This document shows, in pieces, positions 40,670 through 52,995 of a DNA stretch of 64,000 nucleotides; position 1 is the first letter of the stretch, and every line of letters starts with the position of its first letter. The notes beneath the pieces were generated by a model. That model was not told where the DNA came from and searched no databases. It saw nothing but the letters and a program-made list of their open reading frames with translations. The position numbers were made by a program, and so were the translations under genes. The DNA comes from Porites lobata (lineage: Eukaryota; Cnidaria; Anthozoa; Scleractinia; Poritidae): the NCBI GenBank assembly GCA_942486035.1, contig CALNXK010000302.1:234501-298500 (forward strand), written 5' to 3'.

Positions 40670-41560
40670 AGGGGTAATTATTACGTAGTTTAACTTATCC
40701 TGAAAGCGAAGATCTCCATCTTTTTCTACCGGATAAACAAGTGAGTTTTTAGCTGCTTTCGTCAGAACTCGAACTTCTAGGTTTCTCTTTACCCTTAGAT
40801 GTCCTTAAATTTGAGTCTGAAGGATTTAAACAGTTAGTTCTCTCATAGACTATATGCAGCAGCTCCAAAGGCGGAACTTGCTTAGGATTCCTTGCTTAAA
40901 TCCTAGTTTCGTAGAACAATTTTAAGTAATAACAGAAACTTGTCGTTACCAAAGAAGGAATTAAAAATTACGAAAGAAAGAAAAGTAAATTCATCTCCGT
41001 ATCACTTCTTCCTTAAAATGATCATGACACACCAATCATAGAGTTAATAAACTATATTTGTAAAAACAAAATGCATTTGTCTCTCTGCGACCAGATGGCG
41101 GAATTTGTCAATTTATGCCCATTAGGACAAGACCGGAAAAATGAAGTATTAATTACAAAACGATCGATGGCGCTTTGAAATGACCATCTAACGTCAGTAA
41201 TAAAAATGAGATCATGCCTGCTGTTTTTGGTCAAACATTTATATTTGTCAGCCCGATAAGCCGGCGCCTCAGGTGACAAACAACTGTCTTTTTTGCGTTT
41301 GAATTTGAATGTTTTTTTTTTTTGTGGGGGTGGGGGATTCTCCTGAAAATATATCGAAACATATCCTGCGTTAAATCTTGTTTGAGTTTTAATTGCTGGG
41401 CGTATTTGGACCTTCACAGGCAAACAACTCAGACAATTGAAGAAGCGAACAGCAGAACTCTTTTAGCCACCAAAAGTTAGGAGACATACAACTGATCAGA
41501 AGAGCTGGAAAATCTGAGGTACGAAGATAAAACTTTCAAATAACAAGAATGATATGGAAG
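40670..41560 (+). repeat. Segmental duplication, copy 2 (empty site)
   Basis: Direct relative of 37725-39180. Where copy 1 carries the TTAA element, this copy reads ATATTTGTAAAAACAAAATG without interruption. It ends in the similar donor-like CTGAG|GTACGA near 41519. Confidence 0.7.
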
Positions 41561-42072
41561 TGAGAGGTGATCTTTCCTAGTACATTATTTCTTAGTTATT
41601 TCAGTGGTATTCTTTGTATAATCATGACCAGCGTGAGTGCAATATTCCTGTCTATTTCGGCATCACTTTCAGTGTATGTAAAATATTCATGTGTTATATA
41701 CATGCGATATATATTGTAAAGAGGGCACCGAGTCTGTTCCCCTCTCATCCACGACTCCCTCCCTCCTTTCATCCTTCCTTCCTTCCTTAGTTTCAGCGGT
41801 CAAAAGATCTATCCGGATCCAATCATTGTTTTATTATTTATTCAAAATAATTTCTAGTTTAAGAACATTGCTAAAACATGCTTACTGTTACCTTAATCGA
41901 TTGTTAATTTCCCGTCTTCAACTGCATATTTTATCGTCAAGTTCTGAAGATTCAATGAATCTACAAATAGCAGATGTCGTCTGAAAAGAAACATTTAACA
42001 TTGCTTTTCATTTCAGTATTTCTTCGTTTTGTTTTTATTTTTTAATTCAATAAAAGCCTTTTACTTTATGTT

Positions 42073-42579
42073 TCACGTCATGATCAATGCATCAATTGTC
42101 CAGTTTCTGTTTGTATTTTGACAGTCGTCGCATAAACGAACTTGACTTCCTTTTACAGTTAGCACGGTTCGTCGCTCACGCCTCGCTGTTTCATAGTAGT
42201 ACTTCTGTTGCACGGTTTTGATAATGATTTCAGCCACAGTGGTTGGATTGCGTTCACTGGAAAGTGATGTTTTTTTAGAATTCTTGTACGAGAAAAATGC
42301 AGAACTTTTCTCCATCAGCGGCATTTGCGATATAAATAATAAAGAACGAATATCGGGTGTTCCGTGGACACTACTGCACACAGACACCGAATGATCATGG
42401 CGACTTAGCGGACTTTTTCCTTTGCCTAACGAGAGACTTGTTTTGTATGAACGCATATTCGGACCTAGACGTGCCCGGGGAGGTAACTCTATTGTTTTCC
42501 ACCTAAGTTTCTTGAACCACTCCGCCTGCCAGTATGACGTCACATAGTGACGGGCAAGAGCCTCCGGTCGCTTGTGCAA
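42073..42579 (-). CDS. Uncertain 168-aa ORF
   Basis: Open from ATG 42579 to a stop at 42073, basic, with a Cys pair near the end (RLCDDCQNT). I recognise no family. Its start region (CCGCCTGCCAGTATGACGTC) has an inverted relative at about 44255-44320, which suggests a repeat-derived leader with a CRE-like TGACGTCA. It may be a fragment of a repetitive gene or chance. Confidence 0.25.
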   Translation of the reverse strand: MHKRPEALARHYVTSYWQAEWFKKLRWKTIELPPRARLGPNMRSYKTSLSLGKGKSPLSRHDHSVSVCSSVHGTPDIRSLLFISQMPLMEKSSAFFSYKNSKKTSLSSERNPTTVAEIIIKTVQQKYYYETARRERRTVLTVKGSQVRLCDDCQNTNRNWTIDALIMT

Positions 42580-43202
42580 ATTAGCAAGGGATACGACAGT
42601 TAAGTGGACGAGGGAGGTGGAGGAAAAGCTAAGAAGCTAGCAAATATCGGTATATATCGCATATTTGATCGAATGTGTGTGAACTTTGGTGTTGCTATAA
42701 CTGCTTGTGTAAACCGTTTTGATATTTTGTGTCCGTGATTGTATAATTTTGTTAATTTGTTTTGCGGGCCGTGTTGCGGGATCGCCATCTAATTCACGGG
42801 ACCGGCAAGGTCATCAAAACTTAGATCTTTTTTTCTCTAAAATAGGCAAGGTCTAGTCTCCAGAATAGGAGGTTTCATTCACAGATCACACATGTTTATA
42901 TTTCGTCTACTCTTTTGCTAATTAAACCGGCCTAACTTCATATCACTCCTTTCGAGTGTAGGTCTCTGTTGATCTCCAAATTCTCCACCAAATTCAGTAA
43001 AGCTAGTTCGATCGATTATCTACATCGAGTCGGCCCGTTGAACCGGAAATAATGCGAAATAGCTTTGAAATACGCGCTTAAGCTAATTTTCCTCAAATGT
43101 ATATTTGAATTCACGATAAATACAGCTTCACCAGCTTCAAAGAGCGTCTATGGCAGAGAACAATTGTTTTGATGTGACAAAATTAATCAGTTTCAGATCA
43201 TG

Positions 43203-43275
43203 CGTGTCACTGTGGTGCAGTGGTCAAGGAGGTGCTTGCACCTGCAGATAAATCGGGTTCGACTCCCGGCAACGC
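43203..43275 (+). repeat. tRNA-like SINE fragment
   Basis: Contains TGGTGCAGTGGTCAAGGAGG (A-box like) and CGGGTTCGACTCCCG (good T arm and B box). The anticodon arm does not fold properly, so it is not a tRNA gene. Confidence 0.4.
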
Positions 43276-45338
43276 TGTTTTCTGCTTCTTTGTACCGTTT
43301 TTTTTCTGTTTGGTCTCTTTTTTAACACTATTTTTCCTTTTGGCCTTTTTTCTTTATTCTTACTGCTGACCCTGCTGGTGCATGCACTTGGATCAATATA
43401 TATTTTAAACTTAAGTCCGGAGTTTTATTTTGGAAAAGGGATTTTAAAAGCTCCTGATCTGCATACTGGCCAAGCTTACGACCAGAAAAAAACCATAAGC
43501 TGTCAAGAAATGTCTCTCCTCCGTGAATTTTTTTCAAAGTTAGTTAACATCATCACAAACAATACACAGAACACCACAAACTGTACTAATTTACACCCAA
43601 CACCCGCCCGTGACCCACTGGCGAAAGTTAAACTTGCCTTTTGTACATCGTCTTAATCATCAATATTATTACCCTAAAATCCCCACTGGGTTTGCCCCCC
43701 AAATATAATTGAACGAAACCTTTTATTGGTTTTCGGGATTTAATTAAAAAATTACAGGAGTATGTCCCATACAGTATTAAAATGCGGTAAAGCAACAAGA
43801 TTAAATGCTTACAGTTTCTCACAAATACCTGTCATTTAGCTCCCTCTTTCAACGCTACAGCTAAGCGAACTTTGAGAGGAATGATATGGGGTTCCACTAA
43901 CTCTAAAGAGCTGAAAATAGGCACAATGTAAAGTATAATACATCCTTTGATGAACCTCCTATTGCTGTGTCTAAACTCCTCAATCTTGCTGTCCACTGGC
44001 CCTCAAAAGTGTGATCGGTCGGTATGATTGCCCGTAAAATTTGCTCGACGATAGAAAGAAATCTTTAAAATTCATTACACCACTGGACATTCATTCCAAA
44101 AAAGTATTTAAGTCTAGTTTTCTATGACAATAGAAACCTTAAAATCTCCAAATGCAAGAAATCGGAACAGACTGTATTTCCGTGGTAAAATCGAAATTTT
44201 TATCCGTCTCTTCGATGAACACTTTGCTTGCCATTTTGAAAGTCACTGACGCGAGACGTGACGTCATACTGGCAGGCGGACTGTACCACAGATTTCCTTG
44301 GAGACACCTTCCCCCCCATGGACGTGCCTTACTTATAAAAAGTATTTATGTTAGCCTTGATGGCCATCAGTTTCTCTATTATCTCGTTCGGTTTCCCCCA
44401 GTCCACTTAATTTACTCCATTTGTTTATTTATCTATATTATAATTATTTTCTCTCCAAAGCGACGTAATAAGGAATTTTTTTTTAATTGATTGAAATATT
44501 TCTGAAACTTGAACTAGGATAAAATTTAAACAACTGAGCAAACTGCTGCTCGGATCGTTCTCTGGAAAAAAAATGCATTGTTTTAAGGGGAAGAAGTCGT
44601 TATTATTTTTTTTCAGTAAAATAACCGTGTCATGGAACAAGTTCAAATTTCATTTTATCCATGTTTTCTCGGGAAATATATTCAAAATTTTATGTGGTAT
44701 TCACGACTTACAAAAATGCAAAAATAAAAAAAACTTCTTGGTCCGAGATCTGTGTTACAGGCAAATTTAAGTAACGAAATCATTTATTTGTCTGTTTATT
44801 GTCCCATTCATGGGACCTGGGTCCAACAGGAAGTGACTCAGGACTCTCCCCACAAGACTCAACGTGCGGACATAACAAGCTCGGCTACCTGGGGTGGCGG
44901 CCGCGTGTTGGTTGATTATTGTTTGAGTATTTGTACTTGTCAGACAATGAATTAAGGACTCAAAGTTTCTTGAGGGTAACTGAGTTTGCCATTTACTTGT
45001 ACATGAAGCATTGAAGTGTTTTTTTTTAAACAAATTTAAAGTAAAAGGTGAGAGGCATAATTTCTGCATTTTGTTTGCTAAAACGAGCTTAATTTACAAA
45101 AATTAGCAGAATTATTGGCATAATTTTAGAAATATACGAGCACTGCAAGTAGCATATCATGCTACTTTTGCGAGCACAGTCTATCAAAGCCTATTTTCCA
45201 GGGTACCTCCTTTCTTTCCTCCCCTCCTCTCCCCTCCCGCTAACTCGTGTTTATTAAACTTTGCGTGCCTAACTCTTTAACACCCACGAAATAAATTCAG
45301 TGACATGCTATGAACACTGATTATTTTGTTTTCAACAG
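43276..45338. other. No gene seen upstream of the EGF gene
   Basis: Contains only short AT-rich frames and an inverted relative (44255-44320) of the 42500 region. A 5' UTR exon of the EGF gene may be hidden here or further left. Confidence 0.35.
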
Positions 45339-45346
45339 ATTGGAAG

Positions 45347-45431
45347 ATGGCAGGCATGAAAACATTAATCATTATTTTCGTTATCATGTTCCCAGTCGCG
45401 ATGATAACAGAGGAAGATGTAAATCATGGAG
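45347..45431 (+). CDS. EGF/GRD gene exon 1: signal peptide
   Basis: An acceptor-like TTTTCAACAG at 45329-45338 precedes it, so an upstream non-coding exon is likely. Start ATG at 45347; a second Met is 3 codons in. Hydrophobic core TLIIIFVIMFPVAM. Donor GGAG|GTAATA, phase 1. Confidence 0.7.
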
Positions 45432-48400
45432 GTAATAACTAACAACTACGACGTCACTAACAAATTTAATTGCGCACCTGCGGACTGTCGCCATTTTATT
45501 TCAGCACCCTGTCAAATGTCCTGTCTCTGCTTCATGTACAGAAAGCCGCTTAAATTTGCATTTTTACACTTTCCCTAAAACATTATTCCGAGGATTTATT
45601 CACCATAATTTTTACATCGTCCATAAAATTTGCGTGAGAATTGTTTTCAATTTTTCCTTGGAGTAAGCAGTCATCATAAGAGAAATTGAAGACAATTTAC
45701 TGATGCAAAATTTTTGGTGGGGGGGGGGGGGGGGGGTAAACAAGATGTTTTACGGGCGATGTAATAATAGTGAATATGTTAACAACTTCTTTATTATACT
45801 TGTTTTATTATTATTTTTTAATTTTACACTTCAAAAAATGCGCGATCAACATTTGGCAAGATTTCTTTCGTTCAGTGTCCGTTCATGAATTGCTTTGCGC
45901 TATTTGTTCTTCTCTAATGGATTTGAAATAAATTTGCTATACAGTCAACTCTCCCTTAACAAACACCTCTTTAGACGGACAACCCTCTGGTGTTGGCCCC
46001 TGTCATTGTCCAATCATTTGACTGTAACTATGCTCTCTATAAGACGGAAACCTCTCAAAGATGGACAACCAACACTTTTGAAACCATCAACGGACAATTG
46101 AGAAGTGCTTTAGGTAGTGAAAAATACCGCAAAACGGAAATGTAGGTGCACTACATGACAGTACAAATTGCAATTAGGGTAAGCAAATTACATACCCAAA
46201 TACAATACGCGTCTTCTTACAGCGCGTATCTTCTAAACGCGAAATGAAGATAACCTCTTAACCTATAAAACAGCTATGTTCTTGGTCTTTTAGCTGAACT
46301 CTTTGAGCCTTATGGAACTTCAGATAGTAACATCAAAAACAAACCATTATAATGACTTATTTTCATATGATTTAGTACTTACGGTAATTAATGTACAGTA
46401 GAACCCCGGTAATTCGAATTCTGAAGGGGAACGAAAAACAGTTCGAGCTTGCGAGGGGTCGAGTTATCGGGGTCGATTTAAAAAATTAATTTGTCAGGTT
46501 ACAATTACATTTTTAATCAAGGGAAAAGAAAATTGAGTTCGAGTTAGCAGGAAATTCGAGTTATCCGAGTTCGATTGCGAGTTAACCGTGTAAAGATGAT
46601 TGTCGAGTGGAAAGCTTAAGTGGGGTGAAATTCAAGGGAAATTGGACTTAGTTTAGGGTTACTGTTGCTGTTCAGTAGACGCTGTGAACGTTGACATGTA
46701 TATGAACCACGTGTGATTGTACAAGTAGAAAATGATTTCACCTCCCCCGTACATTGTAGTTCAGTTTTTTTTAATTGTTTTGCACAAGTGTAACAGATGT
46801 GTGTTTAGCGCGAATAAGTTCAGCTTTAATTTCTTGTAATTACTGGCGCCACCTTACTTTGACTGTCTATTAGCGGGACACTTCCCTTAAATAGACGGAG
46901 AGTCGGGACGGGACCAGAAGGTATCTGTCTTAGAAAGAATTGGCTGTATTCTTATAATGATAGTGATAATGACAATGACGATAATAATGAAATAATTAAT
47001 ATTATTATTATTATTATTATTTTATTATTATCGTCATTGTCATTATCACTATCATTATCGTTATCGTTATTATTATTAAATTATTATTATTTTATTGTCA
47101 TTTTCAATTATTTTATTATTTATTAATATTAAATTATAATTTATTACAATTACAATAGTTGTTATATTTATTATTGTTTTGCAAAGTTGATAAAATGCGG
47201 TTAGCTTACAGATTGAAATTTTCTGTTCATATGTGTTGCTGCTTTCCAGTTTGTCCCGTTCCGATGAATAAAGAAGAAGAGGAGTTTATTAAAGAGCGGG
47301 AAAGGAACAGAGAACTAATGGAAGAAATCGCCAGAGAAATTGAAATGACCTGCTCAGGTAAGTTAAAAAATGAAAATAAATAATAATATTAAAAACCTTG
47401 GATGAGCAAGTCCTTCCGCGCGAATTGCACGCCCCTTTGAATAGTTAAACCCTTTGGGTCAGTTGATTGTGTTCTATATGGAACAATGCACAGTTTGCAT
47501 TTCTAAAGCCACTTACCCTTTTAGTTTAACCCATTTAGTTGTTAAGCAGCAAATCCAGGAAGTTATACATACACTATCTATAGGTAGCTATTTTGACTCC
47601 GAGGGAAATAACCCACCCAGTCCAGAAAAGGTTGGCCACACCACCGACCGGGGTTTACGTTCAATACTCTTTCCAGTGTAGTGGTGTGGGTTCTTTTAGG
47701 TCGCACAAGTACCAGATAAGTCCTGTCGGACCTACGGGTTTTATTCCTTATCCGAGAAGACTACAAAGTCTAACCGTTTTCAGATTTCGTTACGAAGGCA
47801 GCACTTTCTTCTCAGTTATTTAAAGAACCTAAGTGTTGGTCCGGCCGGGGTTTGAACTCGCAACCGCCCGCTCAGCAGACCGGCACTCTCCCGACTGAGC
47901 TAACCAGACGGCGGAGCTTAAAAAAAACTTGGAACACTGCTACCTTATTATGGAAATCCTGACTAATCTTGTGAGAGATTTAGACAAACATTTTGGGCAA
48001 AAATCCACTGCCAATTTCGCTATTTTCCACTACTCTTACCAGTTTGAATTCCTCCTATTCCGGAAAGCTAAATAGCCCCAATTCCGTGAGGTGAAAGGCT
48101 ATAAGTTGAACTAGATATCTATAGAAAAAAAGAGCAAACGAGAAAGCTCCTGAAAACGCTTATGCTAGCTTTTTTTTCTAAAATAGCCCAAAATTTTGCG
48201 ACTTGGAATTTAATGGTACCGATTTAGATAAAAGATTTCTAGTCCATGAGCCATTTTGTGAGAAGTGGGTAAAAATACAATACTTGTAGCAACCCCTTAT
48301 GGAAAATTGTTTCGTTGTTATTAAATGAAGACTTAGGATGTGCTAAATTGTGATCGGTCTGTTACGTAACTTGAGACTTGAGAAAAATTGGGGGCTTATA

Positions 48401-51400
48401 TTAAACGGTTGCGGATGACGAGAAACTTTTTCCCTTAAATAATGAAAGTATATGCAAATTCGAAGCCTTTGTCTCAAGTTATTAACCCCTTTCAATTCGA
48501 TCAAGCTTTTTCAATTCATGGTGACAATTGAAACTTAGGGTGCGTTTGATTGCATGAGAAACCCGGATTTAAGTTTAAAGTCCGGGTTTTAGATTTGGCA
48601 ATGGAACGCGAAATGCAAAACGGATTTCACCCTCACCCCCGAGAAATCCTTCCTCAAGTGATGACTTTATGGCTTTTCTTTATACCGTTCTAGTTGGAAA
48701 AACTGTTCTCGTGAACAGTGTCTTTTTTTTCTGCTTGTTATGGGTGCGCATGCGAGACAACTGTTCTCTCAAAAACAGTTCAAATCTTTTCTCGTATCCC
48801 CGAAATACTGATTAACAAAGGTCAAATTTCACTTGTATAGCAACCACATAGACCAGCAACACCATACGATAACAGGCCTTTAAATGTAATATTTTTTGTT
48901 TAGAGTATTTATACCAACGTTTTCTCCATGAATTTTAATCAAGAGATCATGATATCAGTTGTTTGTGCTTACGGGAGAAACGTTTTATAATTAACTTTTA
49001 CTTGCTGATTTGTAGACGAGTGTAAAACAGGACTACATAACTGCCACAATGATGCATACTGCACCAACACCAAGCATTCCTTCACGTGTACTTGCAAAGC
49101 AGGATATACTGGGGATGGCGTCAACAACTGTGCAGGTAACATAATATGGAGCTGAAGCGAACAGGAATTTATCTTAAGTTATATGCTATTCCATGCCAAA
49201 AATAATACAGCCAAATGGAAAGGTAGAAACCTGTTTTCATATTCAGTCAGTGGTATGTCACAGGTTGTATCTACGAAAAGAGTTTTGGCCTTGGTACGTG
49301 TAAAGTTGTGGCCTCCAATTTTTCCCACAGAAATTAATAGCAACGGAAATAATTTTAACCGCGAAAAAAGTATATTTAAAGCCAACGCTGCAATGTACGT
49401 ATGTTAATACCGCAAAGCAACATTTGTATTCTTGCTTTAACAAAAAGTAATAATAATAACTGCTACAACTTAACTGGTCGAGCTCGAACTGTATCCCCAA
49501 TAAAGCACACAGGCTTAGTGCCAGTTAGGCTGGGGAAACAAAAAGTGTGACCGACATTTGTCTGGGACAGGAAATACCGAGCTCAAAGGCTTAGAAACAG
49601 AAAAAACTTGGGATCATCTTTGATATAACGAGATCATCTTCACTAATATACCTAACGAAGCACGAAGGCCAATAGCCAGCTAGGCTGTTAGAAACGGTTA
49701 GGGTGCAGCATTTAAGGTAAACAGGTGTTTATTACGATTGTGGCTGGGGGTCTGTAGCATTGCCAATTTGACTGCGTCAGTCATTGAATTATGTCGCCAC
49801 TTAAGAGCGGTCCCGGTACAGCTGTTCTAAGCGTACATTAAGACTAAATACACAAGATAGGGAACCGGTGAAAAACGGCGCTAACCGTACAAATAAAATA
49901 AGAAGTGATAAAATTCAGAAAAATGGCAGAGCTGAGCTGCCAACAGAAAAAAATGCGGTCAGACAGAGGCCAGAAAAGAAAACCTGCCCAAAAATCCACG
50001 AAGGGAAAAAATGCGGGCGAAAAATCTGGATAGGAACCAAGCCTCAAGCTCAAAGACGTTTCTACGGGACTTTATAAGTTAATCGAAATAGACCGCTCCT
50101 AAAATAATCAAAAAAATTAAGAAAACCAAAGAAAGGTTGTTTCAGAAGCCGATATGACGTACACGCGATATTTATAGGTAGCCTTTTATACTCTCGGCAT
50201 GGACAAGACAATGCCACACAGAAAACAAGACATTAACAAAAGACAATGCTACTTATGTAAAGTACAAGCGTCCTATAGCTAAAAAGCTAATCTAGCTAGG
50301 AGGCATTATAGATTATTTAAGAATATTTAAGAGGTTCTTTCATGGAGGCACAAGTAGAGAACAGGGTAAAAAAAATAAACAAACAAATAAACAAAGAAAA
50401 TAAAAGAAAAAGACGCATATGTAGAGAATTGCATCACTGAAAAATTGATAAAGTGGAGAAAATATTGGAAAAGAAAGAACTTAATATGAACTACTGCCCC
50501 TGGCTAACACCCAGGTTCTGTGGTATTTGGTGACGCCTAAATAGTTATTTCTTATTATTAGCGGGATAATTCGTCATAAATAACGTAACTTGCAACATGT
50601 AAAACTTTGCTCAATCATTTTCACTGATTTTATCTGCAATTTTACTGTTGTTATAAGTGCCATCAATTGAATTAGTGTTCCTTGCCATTGCCTTATTTTA
50701 AAAACCGATTTATTCATTCGTAGACTACCAGTCTCGAAAGCATTGCATTGCTCTCTCTCATTCAATAGATATAAAACTGAAATAGAACTGATTCAGTTTG
50801 ATAATTCAGCATTAAATTTTGATTTCCAGACATAAACGAGTGTAACACAGGAGAACACAACTGTGACGTCACTGAATGGTGCTATAACACTATAGGATCC
50901 TTCGGATGTGTTTGCAAGGAAGGTTATTCTGAAAATGGAGAAGATAAATGTACAGGTAACACTTCAAATCCCTTAACTGAAACACTCAGATATTTCGTAG
51001 CCACGTCTCTTTCAAATCAATTTCCTCTGTTCCAAAGTGGTTTTTCACTAAATTCGCCTCAATTTAAGTCTCGTTATTTTCCATAATACCTTTTACTAGT
51101 ACTGATCGCAGAGCATTAAGTTCCTTTAATAAGTCTATTGTAATTTTAATAGGCCATTTTCGAGTTGTTGACTCGAGCTTCTGTCTTAAAACGAGGCGAA
51201 GTGCGAAGCCTTTTGATATGAAAATTAATTTCAAAGGAGAAAGGTTCGAGGATTGACCTCGTTTTGAAATGAAAATTGATCGCATGAAATGGCTATTATG
51301 GTAGGCCACAGTAATTGCTGTGAAAGAAAAAGGAAATCAGTTTTAATCATTCATTGCCTGACTTCTTTTTTGCAGATATAAATGAATGTGGAGCAGGAAA

Positions 51401-52932
51401 GCACAACTGTCATGCAAACGCTATTTGCAAAAACACTAAAGGATCCTTTGTGTGCACCTGCAAGCCAGGGTATTTTGGGAATGGAGTTTACTGCCCAGGT
51501 GAAAACAATACCTCGGTCTTCTTTATAATGAATTCCATTTATCTCGCATTAGAGCCAAGTTCAGCCACAAGGTAGTATGTAGCTTAGTCCGTGGTAGTGC
51601 AGTTTGTTCTTCTGAGCTGAATAAGTATATGGAAATGCTCTTGCATTATAAAAGTTTGTGATTTGCAGTATCTGTACGCAATTTTAGCCTTATACTTGAG
51701 ATATTTAAGTTTTTTTTATGTATTATTATATTATCTTACATTATAATAACATCTTTGGATGACCGCACATGGTTGGTTTGAATGAATTTTTGCAGCTTTT
51801 CGTGCGAAAGCAGGGCAAGTGGTAACTCTCTCCTGTCTGGTATTGTAGTAGCCTTGGTGGTTCGGAGAAAGCAAGCAAGCGAATTTGTGCTGATCCGAGG
51901 ATATACTATTAAACAGCTAAATACATTGATCGTTACGCCTATCATATAAAGTGCTGAGACCAAAACTGACTAAACAGTGTTTGCATGATTTATTAGGGGC
52001 TATTATGGAGAACGCTCTTTTTTGTACACGCTCACTTAGACAGTCGGGTAGGCTATGGTGGAAAATGGGCGAACAATATTCTAGTACGGATCTTATTCCT
52101 GTACAGTGGAAGTCAACAAATATCTTTACAGCTCACGCTGAACCAAAAAAAAAATACATAGAGGATATTACATGGCCGTGCGGAGATACGAAGTTTCTCT
52201 TCGAGTGTTGAAAAATATTTCAAGGGAGAGCCCAGCGAACGAGTGAAATATTTTTTCAACACGAGAAGCGAAATTTCGTATCTCCAAGAGGCCATGTAAT
52301 GTTCTATTTATTATATGGATAAACACGAATGACTACCAAACCGCTTCACTTTAATAGTTTTTTGGTTTGAAAGGCGCGATTTATTATCAAGCCATAGCAA
52401 CGGTGATATTTTCACATGTGAAGATATACATGATATGTTATTCACCGGCTGGGAGGTCCGTATTGGGAGAAACTGTGCCCGAGGTCTTGAGTACCGCCCG
52501 AAGCCGTAGGTCCGCCAGGGTTAGCGGGCAAGATCGTAAAAAACTGCCCGCCCTCGGAACCAATCAGATTGCAGCATTTGGAGGATTCCACCCGCTCGCA
52601 AGCTTAGAAAAAAATAAAACATGTTATTTTCACATGTGAAGATATCAAGTTTTCGCGTGAAAGCTCACCTGGTATTTCATTGGTGTTTATATAATAAAAA
52701 CGCTTATTCACCAAATCAGTGGATAGCAATTTTCGCGCTTTCTGATCGGCTCCCGTAACGAGGAATATCCTTGGATATTCACTGTTTTGGGACGGGATTC
52801 TGCTTTTCTCGTTTCGCGATAGTTTCGAAAGATGAAATTTTAGCGGTAAATGAAGCAGCTGCTCCCCCACTATTCTGATCACCTCCCCTTCGGTGGATAG
52901 TTGTATATTATATAAACATTTCACTTGAGATT

Positions 52933-52995
<63 letters not shown>

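Noticed and set aside
43203..43275. Functional tRNA gene
   Set aside because: The T arm is good but the anticodon arm cannot form a 5-bp stem with a 7-nt loop and the acceptor has mismatches; kept only as a SINE-like repeat.
47839..47909. Functional tRNA gene on the minus strand
   Set aside because: Acceptor pairing is fair but T and anticodon stems are broken, and a SINE-type body follows.
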